A stretch of DNA of 64,000 bases, from positions 186,001 through 250,000 of the forward strand of contig NZ_FNCZ01000001.1 of NCBI RefSeq assembly GCF_900099995.1. Direction: 5' to 3'. This stretch comes from Winogradskyella thalassocola. GTDB lineage: Bacteria > Bacteroidota > Bacteroidia > Flavobacteriales > Flavobacteriaceae. The notes beneath the pieces were generated by a model. It searched no databases. It worked only from the letters and a program-made list of their open reading frames with translations, and was not told where the DNA came from. Positions 35,370 through 43,094 of the stretch are shown piece after piece (within the stretch, counting starts at the first letter, position 1; each line of letters starts with the position of its first letter). A program made the position numbers and the translations under genes.

Positions 35370-36644
35370 TTAGAAATAGTCTAAAAGTGCTACGACGCCA
35401 TTATATGAAATCACTAGAGAAAAGAACAAGGCGGCATACAATCCGATGTAAACTCCTAGGCTGGTTTTATAATCGTTCATGACTTTTTTATTACTTAGCA
35501 TAAGGATAATGCCGAGTATTACAATTGGCAATACAAACACATTAAAGACTTGGGATAGAATTTGAATTTCAATAGGATTTGCTCCAAACGCAGGACCAAT
35601 TAAAGCCACTAAACAAGCTATAAAAGTTATAATTCTAAATTGCTTGGAATTGGTATCTAATTCACCCGATTGGTAATCTGCGATCAATAAAGGTGCAATT
35701 AATAAACAAGGAAAAATAGATGATAAGCCTGCGCTTAATGCTCCAAAAAAGAAAATAGTAACAGCCCATTTTCCTGCAACGGGTTCTAGAGTATTTGCCA
35801 TATCTAAAACCTGCGTAACTTCTTTACCTTGATAATACAAAGCACCTGCTGCTACAGCCATAATAACTCCACTAATAATAAATATTAAAACTGCTGCTGT
35901 AATTGAATCTCTTTTTTGCTGCCCTAAGTTTTTGATGGTCCAACCTTTTCCTTTTACAAATAGTGGTCGTGATAAGAATGTCGCAGAAGCCATTGTCGTT
36001 CCCACAAAGGCTGCCACTAGCATTTTACCTCCTGGTACATCTGGAATTGTTGGTAGCAATCCTTTTACAACATCTATTGTAAGGGGCTGTACAAAGCACA
36101 AGGAAAGCACAAAAGACATTCCCATTAAAGTTACGAATATGACCAATATTTTTTCAAAAAACGTGTACTTACCAACCAACATTAACAAGTAGAACGTCAC
36201 AATAATAACAATTGCTGTGATGAGTACGGTTTCATATTTATAAGCCGATAATCCTTCAAAATTCACGGCTAATATTTCAAAAATTATATTCGATGAAATT
36301 CCTAAGATTCCCATTAGTGAATTCCATTGTCCGAACGTAATACCAATAATAATGGCAATAGCTAAAACTTTACCTAATTTAAAATGTTTTTTAAATCCAA
36401 AAAGTGCCGTTTCACCAGTAAGCAACGCGTAATTCCCGTAAGCAAACATTAAAATTCCCGAAAAAATGCAACTTATTAAAAGCACCCACAATAATTGCAT
36501 ATTGAATTTACTACCTGCAACAATCATAGAGGTAACACTACCTGTACCAATAGTATAACCAATCGCAAATATCCCTGGACCAAACCCTAATATGACAGCA
36601 ATGATTTTTTTGAGAAATGATTTTTTTGGTGTGGTTGCTTCCAT
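35370..36644 (-). CDS. Nramp-family-like membrane transporter
   Basis: The start at MEATTPKK (36644) gives 424 residues; an ATG at 36725 would overlap the previous gene. There are about eleven hydrophobic helices. The first segment, LGFGPGIFAIGYTIGTGSVTSMIVAGS, matches the Nramp/MntH first helix in form, but the usual DPGN metal motif is not present (GPGIFAIGYTIGTGS instead). Metal binding in the classical way is therefore doubtful. Nramp-like proteins turn up in Bacteroidota sugar loci. The substrate here may be a sugar acid or a cation released from alginate gels. This is unproven. Confidence 0.7.
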   Translation of the reverse strand: MEATTPKKSFLKKIIAVILGFGPGIFAIGYTIGTGSVTSMIVAGSKFNMQLLWVLLISCIFSGILMFAYGNYALLTGETALFGFKKHFKLGKVLAIAIIIGITFGQWNSLMGILGISSNIIFEILAVNFEGLSAYKYETVLITAIVIIVTFYLLMLVGKYTFFEKILVIFVTLMGMSFVLSLCFVQPLTIDVVKGLLPTIPDVPGGKMLVAAFVGTTMASATFLSRPLFVKGKGWTIKNLGQQKRDSITAAVLIFIISGVIMAVAAGALYYQGKEVTQVLDMANTLEPVAGKWAVTIFFFGALSAGLSSIFPCLLIAPLLIADYQSGELDTNSKQFRIITFIACLVALIGPAFGANPIEIQILSQVFNVFVLPIVILGIILMLSNKKVMNDYKTSLGVYIGLYAALFFSLVISYNGVVALLDYF

Positions 36645-36684
36645 ATTAATAGTGTATTGGTTTTTGGTTGTTAGTTGCTCGTGT

Positions 36685-38568
36685 CTAATTCCAGTTGGTG
36701 TGATGACTTTTTCCAGAATCATCATCTAATCTTTGATACGTATGGGCACCAAAATAATCGCGTTGTGCCTGAATAATATTGGCAGACGCATATGGTGTTG
36801 TAATGCCGTTTAAAAACTGAATAGCTTCTCCCAAAGCAGGAGTTGTTATGTCATTAAGTACACATTGAGAAACCACCTTTTTCACTGAAGGTCTGTATTG
36901 ATTCACAAGGTCGATTAGCTTTGAATTTGTTAAGATGTTGGTTGTGTCTTTAAATATGTCAACCAAATCTTCCATTAAAGCCGATCTAATGATGCAACCG
37001 TTTGTCCAAATTCTAGCAATTTCACTAAGATTTAGATCCCATAAAAATGTATTTGAAGCTTCTGAAATCAGTTTAAAACCTTGATAATGATTTATAATTC
37101 TAGCAAACTGATACGCCTCTAAAATGTCATTTGTAGTTAGATTTAATTCTGAAGTACTTGAGTTTTTAAAATTCTGACTTAACTGAAGTCGTTCTTCTTT
37201 GTAAAAAGAGATATATCGTGAAAATAAAGCAGAAGCGATTAATGTACTTGGTATACCGAGTTCTGCTGAAGCCATAGTGGTCCAGTTTCCTGTCCCTTTA
37301 TTTCCGGCCTTGTCTAAAATTTTATTGACCAACCAATCGTCATCTTCTTTCTTTCTAAAAATATCAGCTGTTATTTCTAATAAGTAGCTATTTGCTGTTG
37401 ACTTCCAAGTCTCAAAAGTATTGGCGATGTCATCTGGGTTTTGACCTAAAGCTTCTAAAATAGTGGCAACCTCAGCTAACAATTGCATTTCTACATACTC
37501 CACTCCATTATGTACCATTTTAATGAAATGACCACTGCCTTCTGGTCCAACATAGGTGCAACAGGGTAAGCCATTTTTATCTTTAGCCGCTATTTCTTCT
37601 AGAAAAGGCTGCACGCTTTTATAAGCCTCAAGATCACCACTTGGCATTATAGACGGTCCTTTTAATGCCCCTTCCTCACCTCCAGAAACTCCAGCTCCTA
37701 TAAAATGAATGCCTTTGGTTTTTAAATAATCAACACGCTCTTTTGTATTTACATAATTTGAATTTCCGCCATCAATTAAAATATCATTTTCAGACAAATG
37801 TGGTAGTAAATCTTCAATAACGTAGTCTATTGTTTTTCCGGCATTCACCATGAGCATAATGCGTCTTGGTTGTTGCAATGCGCTTACAAAATCTGCAATA
37901 TCATCAAAAGCTTCAGATTGAGATAATTCAGGAAATTTAGCTTTAAAGTCTTTGGCAATATCAACCTCAACACCATCCACATGCCTATTAAACATTGCAA
38001 TCTTGAATCCGTTATTAGCCAAGTTTCGGCATAGGCTTTTTCCCATAACTCCTAAACCAAATAATCCAAATTCTGACTTGTCCATTAATTTGTGTTTTAA
38101 AGTTTTTATAATGCTTTCTGGCGTTAAGCTAATATTGATTTGAATGGATTTTTTAGGTTCTTCCAAAGTATCAAACTGCGATTTCAATAATTCTGAAGGC
38201 ATAAAGTGATTACGCCTTCGATTCACTCTATTATAAATTTGATTAAAATCTCCTCTTAAATACACCCATTTTGTTTCGGCTTCAATATCCAAACTTAAAA
38301 TGTCTCTATACTTTTCCTTTAATGCAGAACAGACTATGATGCAACTGTTTTTAGTCAATTGCTTTTTAGCCAAAGCATTCAATGTTTCTAACCAACCTTG
38401 TCTATCATCATCATTTAAAGGTAGTCCACTAGACATCTTTTTAATATTCGCTTTTGGATGAAAATCGTCACCATCAAAAAAGGGTATCTTTAATTCTTCC
38501 GCTAGTAACTTTCCAATAGTGCTTTTTCCACATCCCGAAACTCCTATTACAAATATGACTTGCTTCAA
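36685..38568 (-). CDS. Fusion protein: gluconokinase + 6-phosphogluconate dehydrogenase
   Basis: The 627-residue protein has two complete enzymes. Residues 1-160 are a GntK-type gluconokinase (P-loop GVSGCGKST at 9-17, DGDDFHPKANIKKM, RRRNHFMP). Residues 162-627 are a decarboxylating 6-phosphogluconate dehydrogenase of normal length (FGLGVMGKSLCRNLANNG, GGNSNYV, GVSGGEEGALKGPSIMP, signature DKAGNKGTGNW, C-terminal QRDYFGAHTYQR). Met162 at 38085 could act as an internal start for free dehydrogenase. The pair turns gluconate into ribulose-5-phosphate and NADPH. Inside an alginate locus it may supply NADPH to the SDR reductases, which is an inference. Confidence 0.92.
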   Translation of the reverse strand: MKQVIFVIGVSGCGKSTIGKLLAEELKIPFFDGDDFHPKANIKKMSSGLPLNDDDRQGWLETLNALAKKQLTKNSCIIVCSALKEKYRDILSLDIEAETKWVYLRGDFNQIYNRVNRRRNHFMPSELLKSQFDTLEEPKKSIQINISLTPESIIKTLKHKLMDKSEFGLFGLGVMGKSLCRNLANNGFKIAMFNRHVDGVEVDIAKDFKAKFPELSQSEAFDDIADFVSALQQPRRIMLMVNAGKTIDYVIEDLLPHLSENDILIDGGNSNYVNTKERVDYLKTKGIHFIGAGVSGGEEGALKGPSIMPSGDLEAYKSVQPFLEEIAAKDKNGLPCCTYVGPEGSGHFIKMVHNGVEYVEMQLLAEVATILEALGQNPDDIANTFETWKSTANSYLLEITADIFRKKEDDDWLVNKILDKAGNKGTGNWTTMASAELGIPSTLIASALFSRYISFYKEERLQLSQNFKNSSTSELNLTTNDILEAYQFARIINHYQGFKLISEASNTFLWDLNLSEIARIWTNGCIIRSALMEDLVDIFKDTTNILTNSKLIDLVNQYRPSVKKVVSQCVLNDITTPALGEAIQFLNGITTPYASANIIQAQRDYFGAHTYQRLDDDSGKSHHTNWN

Positions 38569-38583
38569 TTTAATTTTGTTTTA

Positions 38584-39606
38584 TTAATTAGGCGGTGTTG
38601 CTGAACCTACAGTTGCCGATTTAAACCAAACTTCCGCATAGCTTCCATTGGCATATTGTTTTTCTATATCACCATCATACGTTTCAGACTTGGTAGATTT
38701 ACCGTTAGCCTGATTATAAGCCCCTTGTTTGAAATAATTTATTTCACCAGCATAAGCAATTTCTCTTTCGACACCCACAGTTCGTCTTGAGGCATACCTA
38801 TCTATAATCTGTTTTGGAATTTCAGATTTTGTAGCAAACTCTGATTCTATTAAACTTTTAGTAAATGTTATGGTCTCGTGTCCTTCGCTTGCAAAGGTTA
38901 AATACATAATACCCTTATAAACATTGACTTCATAGCTAAATTCTTCACCTAATGCGATACCATCTTCTGGTTCTGCAGGACTCGTTGTGGCGTTGTCTCC
39001 AACCACTGAAAAATCATATCCCCAAACTGCTGTTGAAAAATCAAATCTACCAGAGTTATCTCCTTCAGTATTGATTTCATAGTTCCAAAACACAGAACCT
39101 TTCGTATGATCCGGGAATTTTTTATAGTAGATTTTTAGGGGTTCGTTTTCATGGCCTTCATCACTATGAATTTGCCCAACCACCACAGAATACGAGGATG
39201 ACACATCTGCATTTCCAGTAGTAGATACATGTTGCACTTTTAATGTTCCTGTGAGTTTTCCGCCAGTTTCTGGAATCCAATGTGCTTTTTCACCAAGTTC
39301 TGTTCTTGTGTTACTCGATGTTCTTGAAGTGATACCAGAATTTGGTGTTTTATAGACAACCCAATCCGTTTTGCCATCATTTTCAACATAAAAGAAATCA
39401 TCTTTTTGGTAGTCTACTAAATCATCAACGTAAGTTCCATCTCCTAAAAGAATTTTCCATTTGTCCATAAACGGAATGACATCACTTGGGTATTTTTCCT
39501 CTTGTTCCGTTTCGTTTTCAACCGTTACTTCTGGATTCGTTTCCGTATTGTTTTTACATCCAACGATTAGTAAAAGTGTAAAAATTGTAAATAGCGATTT
39601 TTTCAT
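38584..39606 (-). CDS. Alginate lyase, polysaccharide lyase family 7, lipoprotein (copy 2 of pair)
   Basis: The 340-residue lipoprotein has lipobox LIVGC (C17), an acidic linker rich in Glu/Thr (20-38), and a PL7 domain with NTRTELGE (99-106), QIH (145-147) and YFKQGAYNQANGKS. It is closely similar to the lyase at 34240 over most of the domain. It differs in the linker, in the loop after LIESEF and in the shorter C-terminus. The gene lies between the GntK-Gnd fusion (15 bases) and the PL6 lyase, so it is part of the same transcript. The two PL7 copies may prefer different M/G blocks. Confidence 0.92.
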   Translation of the reverse strand: MKKSLFTIFTLLLIVGCKNNTETNPEVTVENETEQEEKYPSDVIPFMDKWKILLGDGTYVDDLVDYQKDDFFYVENDGKTDWVVYKTPNSGITSRTSSNTRTELGEKAHWIPETGGKLTGTLKVQHVSTTGNADVSSSYSVVVGQIHSDEGHENEPLKIYYKKFPDHTKGSVFWNYEINTEGDNSGRFDFSTAVWGYDFSVVGDNATTSPAEPEDGIALGEEFSYEVNVYKGIMYLTFASEGHETITFTKSLIESEFATKSEIPKQIIDRYASRRTVGVEREIAYAGEINYFKQGAYNQANGKSTKSETYDGDIEKQYANGSYAEVWFKSATVGSATPPN

Positions 39607-39630
39607 TTTAAGTGTTTTATGAGATTACTA

Positions 39631-39640
39631 CCTGCGCAGG
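39631..39640. repeat. Core of the REP-like palindrome, third site
   Basis: CCTGCGCAGG is a perfect 10-bp palindrome followed by AAT, matching the core of the copies at 9555 and 12291. It lies in the 40-base gap between the PL6 and PL7 genes. It is too short to be sure it is the same element. Confidence 0.35.
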
Positions 39641-39646
39641 AATACA

Positions 39647-41965
39647 TTAATACATTAGTGTCATCACTAAGTTTTCTTCGGTCTTAATTTGTCCTGAATT
39701 TATTACTGTGTTTTCTGATTCCACATTATTTTTTGCTCCCCAAAGAATAGATACAAATTGAACAGGATTATTTTTAAAAGTGTTTTTTTTAATAGTTACA
39801 TTCACAATACCATTATGATTTAACAGTCTTTTATTCTTCTCTTTTGCACCACAATTCGTAAATGTGCTATTAGCGATTAAAAGGTTTCCTCCAATAGTTG
39901 ACTCATCATAACCACCTCTATAATAATCGACAACATTTTGTTTTACGTTATTGAAATTACATTTGTTAATGGTTAAATATTCAGTGTTGTAATCGCCTCT
40001 ATCGTTGGTTTCTTCTGATAATTCTATACCATTTTCACAATTTGAAATAGACGTATTTTCAAAAGTTACACGTTCAGAAAAGGATTGTTTGTACGCTCTC
40101 AAAACATAATTGAAATCACTTATTTCTGTGTTAGAAACCGTTAATCCGAAATGATTAGACATATTCTCTTTTAAACTTGCAAAAGCATAATTAGAACCAT
40201 TCCCTTTTAAAATTAAGTTGTTTACGGTCAATTTCCCTTTAGGTTGTAATGAAAATAATGGTGTATTTGCTTCACCAGAAAAAACAAGTTGTGTTTTCCC
40301 TTCCGACTGAATAGTAAGTCTTTTAGTAATAACTAAAGATTTTGAAATGGTATAAACACCTTCTGCTATAGCGATAATATCTCTATTATTAGCAGTATCA
40401 ATTGTAGTTTGTAAATCTTCGGCTTTCGTTACCGTATGCGTTACTGCATCTGCAGTTTCAATTTCGTTAGAATACCAAGACGCTCCATATTTTGATTTAT
40501 CTAAAATGTTAGGATTCGTAAAATCAACACCTACAACGGCACCAATACTTTTACTGTCTTTTCTAGAGTTGCCAAATAAGTCGTTTTCAATAGTGTTAAA
40601 ATCAAAACCGTTAAAAGGTTCTACGTCACTTGGAATTCCTGTTGGAAGCAAAATATTATCAGATACTTTTTTCAACTCTAAATCAGCAGGAATAATGCCA
40701 CCATCAAAGTCCTTAAATTTTACACCTTGATTATCTACGATGTTGTTTTTGAAAGTGACACCATCTGCTTTGTCATTTTCAACAACAATACTTTCCAAAC
40801 CTTTATCATTATACACAACATTATTAGCAACAGTGGTTCTGATTGCTCTTGCAGAACGAATTTCGGATTCTGGTAACACATCTGCTTGCGCAATGTTAGT
40901 ACCAACACCAAATTGCCATGGCGAACTACAATTTACAAATGTGTTATAAGCAACAACCAAATCCGTGACTTGGTTGTAACGATTTAATGGTGATTTAGGA
41001 ATACCGTTCATAACAGCCAACGGGCTTCTGAAACTTTTTCCTTTTAAGTTGAAAAAATAATTATTGGTCACCCAATGTCCTGTGTTTATTATACGAATTC
41101 CACCAAATTGTTCATTTACACCATCACCAATAAAATAGTTTCCATCTATGGTTACGTAATTTCCATGTCGCGTCACAACAGAACCTTCACTTTTATAAAA
41201 AACGTTGTTCTTAATTATGTTGTTATTCGTTTTACTTGAAATGATTTCAACTTCTCCGTTACATTCTTCAAACAAGTTATTTGCAATAGTTGTATTACTC
41301 GGACTCATAGACGTAAAACTACTTCCTAACTGAATCGTTTCGCCTCTTGCTCCACCTTTTCTAGGTCGAGGTCCAAAATGATTATTTATAATTTTGTGGT
41401 AATTTTTAATACTTTCAACCCCTTTTAAATCGACTCTAACTGTTGGGCCACCATTTGTTTTTCCTGCCAGATAACTATTGCTTAACTCGTTATGTCTTCC
41501 GTAAAACTGAACCCAAAGATCATCATCATCGCGTTGTAGTTTATTAAAATCTACAATAACACAGTTGGTTACTTTACAGTTATTTGCTATTGTATTTTTG
41601 TCTAATCTGAAGGCTATTACATTTTCGGATGGTGAATATCCGTTTCTAAAATGTAAACCGCTAACTTCTAAATATTCACCACCAAAAGCGAGATTTGAAA
41701 CCCCTTCAATAAACACTTTGCCTTCGGTTTCTGCTTTAATGGTTATAGGATTGTCTTTGGTTCCTTTTCCTGTAAATTTAATTTCAACATCTTTCCAAAT
41801 TCCATTTTTCAAAACAATATTGTCACCTGGTTGCGCATTTTCTATGGCCTCATTTAATTCTGTAGCGTTAGAAATTAATTGACCCGATGCTTTATCTGTT
41901 TTCGTAGTCTCATTACAAGACAAAAACAAGATTAATAAACTGATTGCAAATAGATATTTCTTCAT
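39647..41965 (-). CDS. Alginate lyase, polysaccharide lyase family 6, two beta-helix modules
   Basis: The 772-residue lipoprotein (C17 in LFLSCNET) has an N-terminal right-handed beta-helix of the chondroitinase-B/PL6 type (about 27-470). The landmarks are ISNATELNEAIENAQPGDNIVL, then KNYHKIINNHFGPRPRKGGARGETIQLGSS with the catalytic Lys/Arg region, and NGEVEIISSKTNNNIIKNNVF. A second beta-helix module covers about 510-770. PL6 enzymes attack polyM or MG alginate. The gene is first in a seven-gene minus-strand run and has its own tandem operators 75 bases upstream. Confidence 0.93.
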   Translation of the reverse strand: MKKYLFAISLLILFLSCNETTKTDKASGQLISNATELNEAIENAQPGDNIVLKNGIWKDVEIKFTGKGTKDNPITIKAETEGKVFIEGVSNLAFGGEYLEVSGLHFRNGYSPSENVIAFRLDKNTIANNCKVTNCVIVDFNKLQRDDDDLWVQFYGRHNELSNSYLAGKTNGGPTVRVDLKGVESIKNYHKIINNHFGPRPRKGGARGETIQLGSSFTSMSPSNTTIANNLFEECNGEVEIISSKTNNNIIKNNVFYKSEGSVVTRHGNYVTIDGNYFIGDGVNEQFGGIRIINTGHWVTNNYFFNLKGKSFRSPLAVMNGIPKSPLNRYNQVTDLVVAYNTFVNCSSPWQFGVGTNIAQADVLPESEIRSARAIRTTVANNVVYNDKGLESIVVENDKADGVTFKNNIVDNQGVKFKDFDGGIIPADLELKKVSDNILLPTGIPSDVEPFNGFDFNTIENDLFGNSRKDSKSIGAVVGVDFTNPNILDKSKYGASWYSNEIETADAVTHTVTKAEDLQTTIDTANNRDIIAIAEGVYTISKSLVITKRLTIQSEGKTQLVFSGEANTPLFSLQPKGKLTVNNLILKGNGSNYAFASLKENMSNHFGLTVSNTEISDFNYVLRAYKQSFSERVTFENTSISNCENGIELSEETNDRGDYNTEYLTINKCNFNNVKQNVVDYYRGGYDESTIGGNLLIANSTFTNCGAKEKNKRLLNHNGIVNVTIKKNTFKNNPVQFVSILWGAKNNVESENTVINSGQIKTEENLVMTLMY

Positions 41966-42039
41966 TATATATTCTTTTATAATTTAATGCGTAACCTCGA
42001 GTTCGTAATATTTCACTTCTTAAAACGATCAAAAAAAAC

Positions 42040-42062
42040 TGGTTAACCAATCTGGTTAACCA
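42040..42062 (-). promoter_or_regulatory. Tandem GntR-type operators of the PL6 operon
   Basis: Two perfect TGGTTAACCA palindromes (42040-42049, 42053-42062) have centres 13 bp apart. The distal one touches the predicted -7 element. They are 75 bases upstream of the PL6 start codon. Confidence 0.8.
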
Positions 42063-42089
42063 AAAATAACATAATTTTTCAGATTACAA
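42061..42089 (-). promoter_or_regulatory. Predicted PL6 operon promoter
   Basis: On the minus strand TTG (complement of 42087-42089) is followed after 18 bases by TATTTTTG (complement of 42061-42068), matching TAnnTTTG. Transcription would begin inside the operator pair. The TTACGAAAACGTT element of the other two promoters is absent. Confidence 0.6.
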
Positions 42090-42420
42090 AACCTTATAGG
42101 GTTAATTATGTATATAATACGGTTAATAATATAAACATAATATAAAGAAGCAAGCCTATGGACCTATCGTAAAAACACTATAAATATGCTTACTTGAAAG
42201 CTAGATTAAAATAATATAACCACAAATACTAACTAGTGAATTCTACAAAAAATAAAGGTTAATTAAACAAAGCCTCTATTAAATATCACAAGTAAATAAA
42301 AATCTATAATCATTATCAAAACTTAACATGAAATAGTCCCTACTTAAAGATACAAGCAGAGACACCCCATTACTTTTCGTTACTAAAAACTACCAATAAT
42401 TAATAATTAATATTTAATTA

Positions 42421-42428
42421 TACATTTG
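42421..42428 (+). promoter_or_regulatory. Possible -7 promoter element of the orphan secreted gene
   Basis: TACATTTG matches TAnnTTTG 24 bases before the ATG at 42453. No TTG is found at the expected -33 position, so this is a partial match. Confidence 0.35.
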
Positions 42429-42452
42429 AACTATTACTAATTACATTTCAAT

Positions 42453-43058
42453 ATGAAAAACAAATTATCTTTAGTGTTTATCTTTTTATTTTCAACACTT
42501 ATTTATGCTCAAAAATTAAAAATAAAAGAGGGGTCTTTTAAAAGCCTAAAAGACATAAAAGAATATTCTCTGATATTTGATTATTCAAATTTAGAAATAC
42601 CAAAATTTGATTCTGAAGAAGATTTCCTAAAAGACAAAATGGATAAGCGAGAAGAAAAAGAAGCTGGATCCGGAGAAGAATTTAAGAAGTCATGGTTTGA
42701 AGACAGAGAAAACAGATATGAACCAAAGTTTATTGAATCCTTCAATAAAAGATTTGAGGACAACACTGTTAACGTAAATAAAAGAGAAAACTCTAAATAT
42801 ACTATGGTTGTAAAGACCACTTTAATGTATGCAGGCTACAACGTAGGTGTATGGAGGCAAAATGCAAAAATCGAAGCCACTATTACCATATTTGAATCTG
42901 ATAATGCAGATAAAATACTATTCTCCGGAGATTATACTAAAATTGAAGGCAATGGTGCCATGGGTTATGACTTTAATTCAGGGTATCGTATTTCGGAAGC
43001 TTACGCTAAACTCGCTAAAGAGTTTGCTAAAAATTTAAAGAAAAAAGGATTAAAATAA
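42453..43058 (+). CDS. Secreted protein of unknown function
   Basis: The 201-residue protein starts with a clear signal peptide (MKNKLSLVFIFLFSTLIYAQ). The mature part is charged, with a Lys/Glu-rich central stretch (about 50-75, DKMDKREEKEAGSGEE) and a C-terminal half of alternating strands ending EFAKNLKKKGLK. The pattern VVKTTLMYAGYNVGVWRQNAKIEATITIFE suggests a small beta-rich domain. I do not recognise a family with confidence. It lies between the alginate and pigment loci on the plus strand, and its terminator is shared with the convergent oxidoreductase gene. Confidence 0.8.
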   Translation: MKNKLSLVFIFLFSTLIYAQKLKIKEGSFKSLKDIKEYSLIFDYSNLEIPKFDSEEDFLKDKMDKREEKEAGSGEEFKKSWFEDRENRYEPKFIESFNKRFEDNTVNVNKRENSKYTMVVKTTLMYAGYNVGVWRQNAKIEATITIFESDNADKILFSGDYTKIEGNGAMGYDFNSGYRISEAYAKLAKEFAKNLKKKGLK

Positions 43059-43066
43059 ATTTAGAT

Positions 43067-43094
43067 AAAAGCGAATACATCATTATTCGCTTTT
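43067..43094. terminator. Bidirectional terminator overlapping a stop codon
   Basis: AAAAGCGAATA (43067-43077) and TATTCGCTTTT (43084-43094) form a perfect 11-bp stem with a 6-base loop. A T-run follows on the plus strand. The right arm encodes the last residues and stop of the minus-strand flavoprotein. Confidence 0.85.

Larger units (their letters stand above)
41966..42452. other. Intergenic region between the alginate locus and the orphan secreted gene
   Basis: This is 487 bases without a gene. It contains the PL6 promoter and tandem operators (42040-42089) and a probable plus-strand promoter at 42421. The remainder is AT-rich sequence in which I see no repeat, RNA structure or ORF. Confidence 0.6.

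Noticed and set aside
14351..41965. Alginate locus as a recently mobilised island
   Set aside because: No integrase, transposase, tRNA or flanking direct repeats were seen, and base composition by eye matches the surroundings.
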